NCBI GenBank assembly: GCA_015056315.1
Contig: SVGN01000002.1
Location: forward strand, 62,001-126,000
Direction of reading: 5' to 3'
Length of the DNA: 64,000 nucleotides
DNA from: Clostridiales bacterium
GTDB taxonomy: Bacteria; Bacillota; Clostridia; Christensenellales; Aristaeellaceae
Positions 18,083-27,517 of this stretch are shown one piece after another. Positions within the stretch are counted from its first letter, which is position 1, and each line of letters starts with the position of its first letter. The notes beneath the pieces were generated by a model. That model ran no database searches, was not told the DNA's origin, and saw only the letters and a program-made list of their open reading frames with translations. Both the position numbers and the translations under genes were made by a program.

Positions 18083-20017
18083 TTACTCTGCCTGCCACCA
18101 CTTGGCCTGTACATCGCCTGCAAAGAGCAGGTACAGATCGGTAACGCCTGCCTCTGCGCTGCAGGGGGCGGTGTATTCCTTCATTTCGCCGGGCTCGATG
18201 GTCATCTCGCACAGCACGGTGCCATCCAGACCGCCGGTAACGATGCGCACCGCACCGCCGCCCACAGAGCCTGCGCACAGGGTGAACTGCTTGCAGCCAT
18301 TGGTAAAGGCCACATTCTTCAGCTGCATCCAATCGCCGCTTTCCGCAACGGTAGTGGCATCCGGGCCGTAGCCGGTCACCTGGATGCCCGCCTCCCGGTA
18401 CATGGTCTGGGCGGCCACCTGCTGATAGGGATCAAAATCGTGCAGCTGCGCAACGCCCTTCATGGTGCCCACCACGGGCTTGATGGAGCCATCCTCGTTG
18501 ATGACCATCACATCCATCTGGGGCGAGCGGTAGTTGCCGGTAATGCCCATGGCGCTTTCCACCGGGCGGTTGTGGTAGAGCAGGTAATGCACGCCGCCGA
18601 ACTCCACCATGCTGTGGTGGTTGTTGCCCCACAGGCCGAAGAAGGTGCCCTGGTTCACAAAGGCCTGGCCCGCATACTCGAAGGGACCCAGGGGATGCTT
18701 GGAGGTCATATACTGGATGGCACCGCTGCCCATGCCGTAGGGGTTGCCGGTGGTGTTCCAGTTGGAGCAATAGCTGTAGTAGTATGTATCGCCGATCTTC
18801 AGCATGCCGGAATCCTCAAAGAGATACGGCACATCCATGGTGCGGGGCTCGCCCACGATGGAGATCATATCCTCGCCCAGCTGCACACAGCGGCCGGTGC
18901 CGGGGGCCGCATCCATGCCCGCAGGCACGCCGCCGCCGAAGTACAGGTAGCCGGTGCCGTCCTCATCCACGAATACGGCGGGGTCGAACAGCCAGGTCAC
19001 GTTGGCACAGTTGGGGGTCTGGCGGGTAATGAGGCCCTTGCCCAGCGGATCCCGGAAGGGGCCTGCGGGGTCATCGGCCACGAGCACGGTAACGCCGTTG
19101 CCGTTGTTGCAGCTGTAGAGGAAGAACTGATCCTTCCCGTCGATCACCTTATGGGCGGCGCAGGGAGCCCAGGAATTCCTTGCCCAGGTAAGGATGCCAT
19201 TGCGGCCCGCCACCGGGATGGCCCCGTGGTCTGTCCAGTTGACCAGATCGGTGGAGGAAATGCAGTTGATCTGATCCACCAGACCATAGCCGTTTTCTTT
19301 CACGGTACCATCGGCATTGTACTCGATGATGTCGTTGGTGGTGTATACATACAGCCGGTCGCCCCAGACCAGAAAGCCAGGGTCTGCACCGAAGCGCTGG
19401 GTGTAGAGGGGGTTGTTCTGCCCATCCTGCTTGTAGCTGGTCTTCCAGCTCATGCCATCGAACAGGGCGGTCAGCTCTTCGGGGGTGGCGGGCATGGTGA
19501 AGGGCTCCGGAGCCGCCTCCTGCTGCTGGGTGCCAAAGACGATGCCCTCCAGGGTAAAGTTGCGGATGGTGAAGCTGGTTTCGGCTTCGCCGCCCTCCAC
19601 ATAGAGCACGAAGGAATCGAAATCGCCGGGTACCCACACCGCCTGCAGCCGGGTCCATTCGCCCTGCTTTACCTGTGCGGAGGTGATGTTCTCGTAGCTG
19701 ACCTCGCCGTTTGCGCTGTGCTCTGCCGACAGGATGAAGCGGCCCTCGGGGATCTCATCCTGCTTTACCTCCACAGAAAGGCGGTAGCGCTCGCCGGGCA
19801 CCAGATCGAAGGCGCGGCCGGGAGAATTCCACGTAGCGGTGCGGCCGGTGATCCTGAGGCCCTCATCGGTCACCTCAAGGGCAGCACCGCCGCCGCTTCT
19901 GGGGTACCAGCCATCGGTACCGGCAGAAAAATCGGAGTGATAGGTCTGCTTTTCCGCCGCGGCACAGCCGCAGCAGAGAAGGAGCAGGGCAACCAACAGC
20001 GCAAATATCCGTTTCAT
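18083..20017 (-). CDS. Secreted GH43 glycoside hydrolase with two carbohydrate-binding modules
   Basis: The 644-residue protein probably trims arabinose or xylose from arabinoxylan outside the cell. It starts with a signal peptide (MKRIFALLVALLLLCC), possibly a lipoprotein, though the lipobox is poor. Residues about 30-160 look like a CBM4/CBM22 jelly roll. The five-bladed GH43 domain spans about 185-510; candidate catalytic residues are the Asp in ADPGFLVWGD, the Asp in LFDPAVFVDEDG and the Glu in YLFEDSGMLK. The C-terminal 120 residues resemble CBM6. This order fits XynD-like arabinofuranohydrolases. The start is the ATG at 20017; 20029 is possible. It is monocistronic and ends in its own terminator. 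Confidence 0.85.
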   Translation of the reverse strand: MKRIFALLVALLLLCCGCAAAEKQTYHSDFSAGTDGWYPRSGGGAALEVTDEGLRITGRTATWNSPGRAFDLVPGERYRLSVEVKQDEIPEGRFILSAEHSANGEVSYENITSAQVKQGEWTRLQAVWVPGDFDSFVLYVEGGEAETSFTIRNFTLEGIVFGTQQQEAAPEPFTMPATPEELTALFDGMSWKTSYKQDGQNNPLYTQRFGADPGFLVWGDRLYVYTTNDIIEYNADGTVKENGYGLVDQINCISSTDLVNWTDHGAIPVAGRNGILTWARNSWAPCAAHKVIDGKDQFFLYSCNNGNGVTVLVADDPAGPFRDPLGKGLITRQTPNCANVTWLFDPAVFVDEDGTGYLYFGGGVPAGMDAAPGTGRCVQLGEDMISIVGEPRTMDVPYLFEDSGMLKIGDTYYYSYCSNWNTTGNPYGMGSGAIQYMTSKHPLGPFEYAGQAFVNQGTFFGLWGNNHHSMVEFGGVHYLLYHNRPVESAMGITGNYRSPQMDVMVINEDGSIKPVVGTMKGVAQLHDFDPYQQVAAQTMYREAGIQVTGYGPDATTVAESGDWMQLKNVAFTNGCKQFTLCAGSVGGGAVRIVTGGLDGTVLCEMTIEPGEMKEYTAPCSAEAGVTDLYLLFAGDVQAKWWQAE

Positions 20018-20139
20018 TGAGTTGTGCATCCTTTCCTTTGGGCAGCCGCGCACCGGCTGCCTGTGCTTGATCGTAAGCATTGTACCATATTTTTGCATTG
20101 AGCAAAGCACCCAAGCTGCATTTCCTCAGGCTTTTCCTG

Positions 20140-21618
20140 TCATTCTTCCGGAAACAGCATCTCCTCGATGTACCGGCTGCTGAAAAACCCATTGCCATCC
20201 AGCCGCACATGCTCTGTACAGGCCTTCAGGCTGCGCAGCTTCTGCCGGAGGGAGGTATCCAGCAGCAGCATGGCGGCACCATCCAGTGCCGCATTGCCCA
20301 ACCCTTTGGCCCGCCGCAGCAGCACCGGTGGCAGCAGACCGATGGCAGCCGCACTGGCGGGTTCCAGATGGCTGCCAAAGCCGCCTGCCACATACAGGGT
20401 CTCCACCCGATCTCCGGTACAGGCCGCGCTGTTCAGAAGTGCCGCTGTGCCCGCTGCCATGGCTGCCTTGGCCAGCTGCACGGCACGGATATCCTGCGGG
20501 AGCAACCGTACCCCTTCCGCAAGGGTGTAGCCTTCGCCCTCCATGGCCCCGGTCTCATCGATGATGCCCAGCGCCAGCAACGCTGCCACCGCATCCACCA
20601 GCCCGGAGCCGCACAGGCCCACCGGCGCGCCGCCGCCGATGGTGCTCAGGCGCAGGCTGCCTTCCTGCACCCATACCCGGTCGATAGCTCCGGGTATACT
20701 GCCGCAGCCGCAGCTGATGCCTGCGCCCTCAAAGGCGGGCCCTGCCGCCGTGGAGGCGACTCTGAGCCTGCCCCCGTGCCACAGGGCCAGCTCGCCATTG
20801 GTGCCGATATCGCAGAGCAAAGCGGTCTCGTTTTTCTCTGTAAGGCCGGCGGCCAGCAGGGCGCAGACGGTATCCGCCCCTACAAAGGCATGCAGGCAGG
20901 GCGGCAGATAGGCGCTGCGGCCAAGCAGGGTGATCTCCCCATCAAACAGATGGTCTGCCTCGAAGGGGGCACGGGCCAGTGAGGAGGGCTCCCGCCCGGT
21001 GAGCAGGTACAGCATGGTGGTGTTGCCGGTCACCACCAGCGAAGCCACCTGACGGGGATCCTGCTCCGCACGGGCGCAGGCGCTTACCAGCAGCGTGTTC
21101 AGCGCTGCTTCAAGGCTCTGCCGGAGCCTGTCGCCTGCGCCATGCATGGCTGCATCGATGCGCCCGATCACATCCGCTGCCACAGAAAGCTGTGGGTTCG
21201 GCATGGCAGCAGTGGCCAGGCGCTTGCCGGTGGTCAGGTCGTACAGCGCCAGTGCCAGCGTGGTGGTGCCGATATCGATGGCCGCGCCTGCCCGCCCCGG
21301 CATGGGGCGAACCGGCTTGAGCACTGTGCTGCGCCCGGTCTCGATCTGCGCCATGCATTGCTCCCCGGGCAGCGTGATGCAGGCATTCCCCAGCAGGGTC
21401 AACCGGCAGGCCAGCCTTGCGCCCAGGCGCATCTCGGCAGCCTCCGGCAGGGAGACCTCTCCCTCCGCCAGTACGGCGCACTTGCCGCACACGCCCCTGC
21501 CGCCGCAGGGCTTTGCCACTGCCAGCCCGGCACGCTCCAGCAGCGGGCTGAGGGGGGCCGGAGCATCAAAGGGAAGCGTGAATACCTGATGGCCCCGGCG
21601 TACGGTCAACTCGGGCAT
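20140..21618 (-). CDS. RACE-type corrinoid activation protein (2Fe-2S ferredoxin plus ASKHA ATPase, DUF4445)
   Basis: These proteins use ATP and a low-potential iron-sulfur cluster to reduce oxidised Co(II) corrinoid back to Co(I), reviving a methyltransferase system. The 492-residue chain has an N-terminal [2Fe-2S] ferredoxin domain with C38, C44, C47 and C71. A linker is followed by an actin-like ATPase: DIGTTTLALALYD (about 114), CDIGTNGELALW, and a C-terminal VAGGFGSHLEP. It is the last gene of a leftward group after a corrinoid protein and a URO-D methyltransferase, exactly the partners expected. It differs from RamA, which carries a C-terminal 4Fe-4S domain; none is seen here. Confidence 0.92.
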   Translation of the reverse strand: MPELTVRRGHQVFTLPFDAPAPLSPLLERAGLAVAKPCGGRGVCGKCAVLAEGEVSLPEAAEMRLGARLACRLTLLGNACITLPGEQCMAQIETGRSTVLKPVRPMPGRAGAAIDIGTTTLALALYDLTTGKRLATAAMPNPQLSVAADVIGRIDAAMHGAGDRLRQSLEAALNTLLVSACARAEQDPRQVASLVVTGNTTMLYLLTGREPSSLARAPFEADHLFDGEITLLGRSAYLPPCLHAFVGADTVCALLAAGLTEKNETALLCDIGTNGELALWHGGRLRVASTAAGPAFEGAGISCGCGSIPGAIDRVWVQEGSLRLSTIGGGAPVGLCGSGLVDAVAALLALGIIDETGAMEGEGYTLAEGVRLLPQDIRAVQLAKAAMAAGTAALLNSAACTGDRVETLYVAGGFGSHLEPASAAAIGLLPPVLLRRAKGLGNAALDGAAMLLLDTSLRQKLRSLKACTEHVRLDGNGFFSSRYIEEMLFPEE

Positions 21619-21678
21619 GGGATCCCTCCTGTGGTAAACAGCACCAAACCAAAAAAGGTAACGGTATTGGGGCCGCTG

Positions 21679-21909
21679 TTATAGCTGAGGCCGGCAGGGA
21701 GGGCTGTTTGGTATACATCGATGCCGTGCTGCATCCTTCTCGATGATGCCCAGCTTATCCACATCGAAAAAATCGCACCAGTCCATACCTGCGGGCATGC
21801 CCTCCCGGTGCCAGCGCCGTATGGTACCCTGCCAGGGCTCATCGATAATGGGCACCCTGTCCGCTTCCCGGTGCTCATACATCCGTTTGATCCGTTCGTA
21901 GGTATTCAT
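21679..21909 (-). pseudogene. Truncated URO-D family methyltransferase fragment
   Basis: The ATG at 21909 opens a frame whose first 60 residues (MNTYERIKRMYEHREADRVP, a W-Q-G segment, then FFDVDKLG) look like a normal N-terminus of a uroporphyrinogen-decarboxylase-family methyltransferase. After about residue 60 the similarity stops and the frame ends at residue 76; full family members have about 340 residues. No remainder is visible before the RACE gene 60 nt on, so a large 3' deletion is likely. It sits inside the corrinoid operon, so it may once have been the substrate-specific methyltransferase. Confidence 0.75.
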
Positions 21910-21925
21910 GGTCGCCTCCGTTCCC

Positions 21926-22918
21926 TCATCGATCGAGCGCGGCAAAAAACGCCTGGATGTTCTCCCATTTGGCATGGGCGGGGATATCGCAGCCGGAGGA
22001 GGGCACAAAATTCCTGTAGCTGCCGCAGCTTTCCAGCAGACTGCGGGTGGCGGCGGTGATGGAGGCCACCGTGCCCCCCGCAAACTCTCCGGCAGGGTCC
22101 ACATTGCCCATGACCAGTACATCTGCCGGGGTATCTGCCAGCACAGAAGCCAGCTCTACCGCGTTGCCGAAGTGGTACGCAGCTGCACCCAGGGCGTAGA
22201 TGCCCTCCAGCATCCGGGGCACGGTGTTGCCGCAGTTGTGGTAGATGAGGGCAAAATCGTCGGTTTGCAGGGCATCGATGATGCGCTTGACATACGGCAT
22301 GGAGAATTCCTCCGCCATGGCAGGGCTCAGAATGCCCGCCAGCGGCTCGGCCAGGATGATGCCATCGGCACCGGCGGTCTTCATGGCCTGCCCGTAGCGG
22401 ATCAGGTACCGGGTCGCCTTCTCCAGCACGGTGTGCACGGTCTCCGGCTCATCAAAGCACAGGTACATGATCTCCGTTACATCGCACAGGCGGCCCGCCA
22501 GCGAGTAGGGGCCGATCATGCCCGCCAGCACAGGCTTATCGGTGATGCGCTGCTTTGCCAGACGCACCGCCTCCACGCAGAGCGGCGCACGGCCGGCGGT
22601 CAGTTCCGGCACAGCGAGGGCTTCGGCTTCCTCCTCGCCGGAGACCAGCTGGCCCAGAATGGCAGGCACCTCGTTCTCTGCAAAGCGCACCTGTGCCCCA
22701 AAGGCCTCCGCCTCCACAGAGAGATCCATCAGGCTGACGGCAGCCAGCGTATCGGTCTCCCGGGCGATGGTCTCCATAGCCCGGGCCTGCAGCTCGGACG
22801 ATTGGAGCAATTCCTCCACGCTGACCCCCAGCTTCTGGGCAGCGGGAAACGAAAGGATGGGCAGTGCCCGTTTTTGCTCGGAGCGGGCAACAGCCCAGAG
22901 CATTTCTCGCATATTCAT
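21926..22918 (-). CDS. URO-D family methylcobamide methyltransferase (MtaA/CmuA-like)
   Basis: MtaA-type enzymes move a methyl group between a corrinoid protein and a thiol or other acceptor through a zinc-bound thiolate. The 330-residue length is right. Candidate zinc ligands are the His and Cys in IYHNCGN (about residue 232) and the Cys in PSSGCDIP near the C-terminus. It is 15 nt downstream of the corrinoid-protein gene. The ATG at 22918 has AGGAG 9 nt upstream; earlier TTG and later ATG codons are less well spaced. True uroporphyrinogen decarboxylase is ruled out by the zinc motif and the neighbours. The methyl donor or acceptor is unknown. Confidence 0.88.
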   Translation of the reverse strand: MNMREMLWAVARSEQKRALPILSFPAAQKLGVSVEELLQSSELQARAMETIARETDTLAAVSLMDLSVEAEAFGAQVRFAENEVPAILGQLVSGEEEAEALAVPELTAGRAPLCVEAVRLAKQRITDKPVLAGMIGPYSLAGRLCDVTEIMYLCFDEPETVHTVLEKATRYLIRYGQAMKTAGADGIILAEPLAGILSPAMAEEFSMPYVKRIIDALQTDDFALIYHNCGNTVPRMLEGIYALGAAAYHFGNAVELASVLADTPADVLVMGNVDPAGEFAGGTVASITAATRSLLESCGSYRNFVPSSGCDIPAHAKWENIQAFFAALDR

Positions 22919-22933
22919 ACACAAATTCTCCTG

Positions 22934-23566
22934 TCAGCAGCCTTGGCAAAGGCGTACAGCGACATCGGCGGCGGAGGCGGCATCCACGGTGTACACATCG
23001 GCCCCGATCTGCTCGCAGAACTCCTGCGAGACCGGCGCGCCGCCGATCATGATCTTTACTTTATCGCGGATGCCTGCGGCTTCTGCGGCCTTGACCACAT
23101 CGGCCATCAGAGGCATGGTGGTGGTGAGCAGCGCAGAGCAGCAGATGATCTGGCAATCCTGCTCGATGGCGGTCTTCACATAGGTCTCCGGGGCCACATT
23201 GGTGCCCAGGTCGATCACCTCCAGGCCCTTGCCCTCCATCATCATCTTGACCAGGTTCTTGCCGATGTCGTGCAGATCGCCCTCGATGGTGCCGATGCAC
23301 ACCCTGCCGGTGGCCTTAACGCCGCCCTCTGCCAGCAGGGGCTTGAGCACCTGAGCGCCCATATTCATGGCACGGGCAGCCACCATCACCTCGGGCACAA
23401 AGATCTCATTCTTGCGGAATTTCTCGCCAACGATGCTCATACCTGCCAAAAGGCCTTTTTCCAGAATATCCTGTGCGGGGATGCCCGCAGCCACGGCTTC
23501 CTCTACCAGTTGCTTTACGATCTTGGCTTTACCGATCTGGATGTGTTCGGAGATGCGTTCGAGCAT
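22934..23566 (-). CDS. Corrinoid protein (B12-binding methyltransferase partner, MtaC/MtbC-like)
   Basis: This small protein carries the methyl group on a bound cobamide between two methyltransferases. It is 210 residues: a four-helix cap (about 1-85) and a Rossmann-like B12-binding domain. The lower-axial motif D-x-H-x-x-G is DLHDIGKN, followed by the CSALLTTT serine and the IGGAPVS loop of the family. AGGAGG precedes the ATG at 23566. It is the first gene of the leftward operon and has a near-consensus promoter about 100 nt upstream. Confidence 0.94.
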   Translation of the reverse strand: MLERISEHIQIGKAKIVKQLVEEAVAAGIPAQDILEKGLLAGMSIVGEKFRKNEIFVPEVMVAARAMNMGAQVLKPLLAEGGVKATGRVCIGTIEGDLHDIGKNLVKMMMEGKGLEVIDLGTNVAPETYVKTAIEQDCQIICCSALLTTTMPLMADVVKAAEAAGIRDKVKIMIGGAPVSQEFCEQIGADVYTVDAASAADVAVRLCQGC

Positions 23567-23662
23567 GGTGTATTCCTCCTGTATACGCCTGTGGCGCAGC
23601 TTTGGCCCGGTATGGTCACCCGGGCTGTTTTCTGTTATAATGGATTCAACCGATCTGCAATG

Positions 23663-23692
23663 ATTATAGCAACGAACAAAATTTCCTGTCAA
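23663..23692 (-). promoter_or_regulatory. Sigma-A promoter of the corrinoid operon
   Basis: On the minus strand TTGACA (23687-23692) and TATAAT (23663-23668), both perfect, are separated by 18 bp. The start would lie about 90 nt before the corrinoid-protein ATG. No cobalamin riboswitch was recognised in that leader. Confidence 0.8.
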
Positions 23693-23720
23693 GCCAAGCG
23701 GATAAAAGGAGCGATGAAGC

Positions 23721-24941
23721 ATGATCTCTGCCAAGGACAGAAGTACCCTGCGGGAGGTGGCGAAGCGGGTAACGGAGCTGGCTGCCTCGGAGCGTAACCG
23801 GCAGCTTTACCGGGATTGGAAGGCCTATGGCGCAGGCCGCCCCACCCGCCCGCTGATCCGCATCGAGCTGAACACCTTCGAAGAGGAGCTGCTGCCCGGC
23901 CTGATGCGCTGCGAGGGTGAGGAAGCCCGGCGCATCGAACGGGAGCTGCTGCGCCCGGTGGTGAACTTTACCCTCTTTGAGGATGATACCCTGGTGCCCG
24001 ACTACTACGGCGTTACCGAGCAATTCCACTTTGTGCCCTTCGGGCTGGAGGTACGGGTCGAGCAGACCGGCGGCGTGGGCCACCACTTTATTCCCTACCT
24101 GACGGAGCTGGAAAGCGACGACCATCTGCTGGGCCCCTCTGTTTTCGGCGTGGACGAGGAAAAGGCCCAGAAGCAGCTGGAGCAGGCACAGGAGCTGTTC
24201 GGCGATGTGCTGCCGGTAAAGCGCATCAGCAATGCGGCCTACTGCACCCCCATGCAGGACATCATCCACATTATGAACATGGAAGACCTGTACATTGCCA
24301 TGATCGACGAGGAGGAGCGCTTCTGCGCCATGTTGGAGCGGCTGTGCGACGATTACATCGCCCTGTTCCGGCTGCTGGAGAGCCGGGGCGTGCTCACCGG
24401 CGGCGCAGAGATGCAGCACCTGTGCCAGGGCTCCTACTGCTTTACCAACGAGCTTGAGGACGGCACCCCTGCCGCCAGGCTGAAGGATATGTGGCTCTTT
24501 ATGGATGCCCAGGAGACCGCAGGCATCTCCCCCGCCATGTACCGGGATCTGGTCTTCCCTTACTACAAAAAGATCATGGATCTTTTCGGCCTGCTGAGCT
24601 ACGGCTGCTGCGAGGCCACCCACCCGGTGTGGGAGGATTGCCTTTCCAGGATCGGGCACCTGCGCAAGGTATCCATTTCCCCCTGGTGCGATGAAGCCTT
24701 GATGGGCGAGCGGCTCCGGGGCACCGGCATCACCTATCTGCGCAAGCCCCCGGCCACGCTGCTGGGCATGAACACCCCCACCCTGGAGGAGGATGCGGTG
24801 CTCAGCTGCTTCCGCAAAACGGCGGAGGCGGCCAAGGGCTGCAAGCTGGAGATCGCCCAGCGGGATGTGTACACCGTGGGCGGCAGCGCCGAAAAGGTGC
24901 GGCGCTATGTGCAGCTGGCCCGGCAGGGGCTGGAGGGGTAA
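23721..24941 (+). CDS. Divergent URO-D family protein, probable methyltransferase
   Basis: The 406-residue product belongs to the uroporphyrinogen-decarboxylase superfamily but is longer and more divergent than MtaA. A segment GLLSYGCCEATHPVWEDC near residue 292 probably supplies Cys/His zinc ligands. AAAGGAG lies 9 nt before the ATG. It is transcribed away from the corrinoid operon from the same 155-bp intergenic region. It is therefore a good candidate for the substrate-side methyltransferase of that system; a substrate such as a methoxylated or N-methyl compound is a guess. No close family is recognised. Confidence 0.75.
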   Translation: MISAKDRSTLREVAKRVTELAASERNRQLYRDWKAYGAGRPTRPLIRIELNTFEEELLPGLMRCEGEEARRIERELLRPVVNFTLFEDDTLVPDYYGVTEQFHFVPFGLEVRVEQTGGVGHHFIPYLTELESDDHLLGPSVFGVDEEKAQKQLEQAQELFGDVLPVKRISNAAYCTPMQDIIHIMNMEDLYIAMIDEEERFCAMLERLCDDYIALFRLLESRGVLTGGAEMQHLCQGSYCFTNELEDGTPAARLKDMWLFMDAQETAGISPAMYRDLVFPYYKKIMDLFGLLSYGCCEATHPVWEDCLSRIGHLRKVSISPWCDEALMGERLRGTGITYLRKPPATLLGMNTPTLEEDAVLSCFRKTAEAAKGCKLEIAQRDVYTVGGSAEKVRRYVQLARQGLEG

Positions 24942-24999
24942 TGCCCTGCGCCCTTTGGCAGCAGCTTTGCACCCACCGGGGCTCGCCCCCGGATACAAC

Positions 25000-25028
25000 G
25001 ATCCCCCGGCTGATGCAGCCGGGGGATC
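25000..25028. terminator. Hairpin terminator between convergent URO-D and GH2 genes
   Basis: A 12-bp perfect stem (25000-25011 with 25017-25028) lies between two convergent stop codons. The T-tracts are weak on both sides, so it probably serves both genes. Confidence 0.7.
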
Positions 25029-25051
25029 TTATGTTTACCACTGTTTGGATC

Positions 25052-27517
25052 TCAATCCAGGTCGTACACGCTGCGCACCCGCAGGCTCTCGGCCTTGCCG
25101 CGGAGGATGCGTACCCGCTTCTCATCCGCATTCAGGTCGAAGAAGTTATCGCTGAGGAGCAGATCCGCATCCTCGCTCTCAATGCACACATGCCGCGCGA
25201 AAGCCTTGGCGGAGACCACGATCTCGTCTCCCTCCCGGCGCACGGAAAGCTGCGGATCGCAGAACTCGAAATGCTTGGGAGCGCAGAACAGCGCCGTGCC
25301 CTCGCTGACGGTCTCGCCATCCACGCTAAAGGAGAAGCTGACGTAGTGCCCGTTGAGGGTGGCCTCATCAAAGACCAGATTCTCCAGCCAGCAGGCGCTG
25401 AGGGCGGGCACGGTGATCGCTTCGCTGCCATCCCGCACCACGCTGCCATCGGGGCGGCGCAGCGCCCAGTACACCTGACCGGTGACCGGCTGCATGGTCT
25501 CGTTGCTCACATTGATGCGCGCACTGCGAATGATGGGCTCCGGGTGGAACTCATTGATCTTGGGGTTCTGGTCGATCTGGCCCCGATCCTCGGCAGAGAT
25601 CATGACCGGGGCAAAGAAGCGCTTGGCGGAATAGTGCAGCGCCTTCCAGCGGCCATAGTAGTCGATGGAGGCCCAGGAGGCCACCGGCCAGCAATCGTTC
25701 AGCTGCCAGATGATGGCACCCATGCACCGGCCGCGGTTTCTGCGCCAGTGCTCCACGCCGTAGCGCACCGCATCCGCCTGCAGGAGCTGGGAGGCGTAGA
25801 GCAGGTGGTCGAAATCCTTGGGGTAGCGGTAGGTCTGGGACAGGTAGCTGAGTATCTTGCCATTGGCGGCCTTGTTGCGCTGGTGGCGCTCCATCACCTT
25901 GGAGAAGATGTTCCGGTCCCGGGGCTCGGTAAAGCTCTCCACGGTCTTCAGGCAGGGGAAGGACTGGAAGCCGAACTCGGAAACATACGTGAACAGGAAC
26001 TTGCGGTACTCGGTAAAGGGCTTCTCGCCATGCCATACATCCCAGTAGTGCTGGTCGCCCCGGTCGGGGGAGCCGGGGTCGTCGAAGCCGCCGCCGGAGG
26101 AGGGCGAAGAGGGCCAGTAGAAGGTCTGGGGAGCCTCCCTGCGGCAGATGCCCTCCAGCAGGTATTCGTACATCTTGATGTAATCCGCATGGTGGTGGGG
26201 GTAGTCCGGCTCAAACTCGCCCGCGCTGCCCGTGCGGATCTTCTGCTGCATGGCGGAATAATGGAAGGTCTCCATCTCGTTATTGCCGCACAGCAGCGCA
26301 AGGGAAGCGTGGTGGCGCAGGCGGCGCACGTTCTGCACCGTCTCCACCGTGATGGACTTTTCAAAGGCGGGGGTCAGGTCGTAATAGGCGCAGGCGTACA
26401 TCAGATCCTGCCATACCATAAGGCCCAGCTCATCGCAGCTATCGTAGAAGCAATCCCAGGGGTAGTAGCCGCCGCCCCAGATGCGCACGGTATTGAAATT
26501 GGCCAGTTTGGCATCCTCCAGAAGGCGGCGGGTGCGCTCGGGGGTGATGCGGTCGAAGATGTTATCCTCGGGGATGTAGTCTGCGCCCATGGCAAAGACC
26601 TTTACTCCGTTGACCACATGGCAGAATTCCTCGCCCCATTCGGTCTTTTCCCGGGAGACAGTCATGGTGCGCAGGCCGATGCGCTTCTCCCACACATCCT
26701 GCTCGGTGCCGTCTGCGGTCAGCGCCACGCGCACGGTGTACAGGGGCTGTGCGCCGTAGCCGTTGGGCCACCAGAGCTGCGGGTCTTGGATGACCACCCG
26801 CCCGGCGGCATCGGCGGCCCAAACAGTGCCATCCGGACAGGTGACGGTTGCAGACCAGGAAAGGGTCTCGGGTGCAGCCGCATCGATCTCCGGGCAGATG
26901 TCCAGCGTTACCCGGCCTTCCTCGTGGTGCTGGAGCACCAGAACGCTGTCCAGCCTGCCCCGATCCACGCCCACCAGGGCGATCTCCCGCCAGATGCCCG
27001 CATCGGGCAGGCGGGGGCCCCAATCCCAGCCGAACATGCAATGCACCTTACGGATGTGGGCAAAGCCGGGAATGGCATCGGTAGAGTACCAGCCCGGGCT
27101 GTTATCCCAGGCCTTGAGGGCGTATTCGATGGGGCTGTCGAAGCGGATGCGCAGCTCGTTGCCGCAGGGGCGCAGAAAGGGCTTTACATCCCACTCCCAG
27201 GTGATGTGCATATTATCCGCATAGCCCAGCTCATGGCCGTTCAGCTGCACATGGGCCAGGGTATCCAGCCCCTCGCACCGCAGGATGACCCGCTGCATGG
27301 AAAGCAGCTCCTCAGGCGCATCGAAGGTGCGGAAAAACTCAAAATCGTTGCGGAGCAGCTCAAAGGCCGGGGCCTCGTTCTCCCGCCAGTAGGGATCCTC
27401 CAGTGTACCGTCTGCCAGAAGGGCGCTGTAGACCGAGCCGGGGATCGTTACCGGGTGCACCTGTGCATCGCCGCACATGCGCATCTGCCATGCGCCGCAG
27501 AGGGTATAGTGCTTCAT
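25052..27517 (-). CDS. GH2 beta-mannosidase-like glycoside hydrolase
   Basis: The 821-residue enzyme has the five-domain GH2 plan: N-terminal sugar-binding jelly roll, immunoglobulin-like domain, TIM barrel and C-terminal beta domains. The acid/base glutamate is in LCGNNEMETF and the nucleophile glutamate in YVSEFGFQSFP. HCMFGWDWGPRLPDAG is characteristic of beta-mannosidases. No signal peptide is seen, so it acts in the cytoplasm on imported manno-oligosaccharides or N-glycan cores. GGAGAG precedes the ATG at 27517. No transporter lies alongside. Beta-glucuronidase and beta-galactosidase are less likely because of the WDWGPR segment. Confidence 0.92.
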   Translation of the reverse strand: MKHYTLCGAWQMRMCGDAQVHPVTIPGSVYSALLADGTLEDPYWRENEAPAFELLRNDFEFFRTFDAPEELLSMQRVILRCEGLDTLAHVQLNGHELGYADNMHITWEWDVKPFLRPCGNELRIRFDSPIEYALKAWDNSPGWYSTDAIPGFAHIRKVHCMFGWDWGPRLPDAGIWREIALVGVDRGRLDSVLVLQHHEEGRVTLDICPEIDAAAPETLSWSATVTCPDGTVWAADAAGRVVIQDPQLWWPNGYGAQPLYTVRVALTADGTEQDVWEKRIGLRTMTVSREKTEWGEEFCHVVNGVKVFAMGADYIPEDNIFDRITPERTRRLLEDAKLANFNTVRIWGGGYYPWDCFYDSCDELGLMVWQDLMYACAYYDLTPAFEKSITVETVQNVRRLRHHASLALLCGNNEMETFHYSAMQQKIRTGSAGEFEPDYPHHHADYIKMYEYLLEGICRREAPQTFYWPSSPSSGGGFDDPGSPDRGDQHYWDVWHGEKPFTEYRKFLFTYVSEFGFQSFPCLKTVESFTEPRDRNIFSKVMERHQRNKAANGKILSYLSQTYRYPKDFDHLLYASQLLQADAVRYGVEHWRRNRGRCMGAIIWQLNDCWPVASWASIDYYGRWKALHYSAKRFFAPVMISAEDRGQIDQNPKINEFHPEPIIRSARINVSNETMQPVTGQVYWALRRPDGSVVRDGSEAITVPALSACWLENLVFDEATLNGHYVSFSFSVDGETVSEGTALFCAPKHFEFCDPQLSVRREGDEIVVSAKAFARHVCIESEDADLLLSDNFFDLNADEKRVRILRGKAESLRVRSVYDLD

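Noticed and set aside
23567..23720. Cobalamin riboswitch in front of the corrinoid genes
   Set aside because: The gap is too short and lacks the B12-box pattern; it holds a consensus promoter instead.
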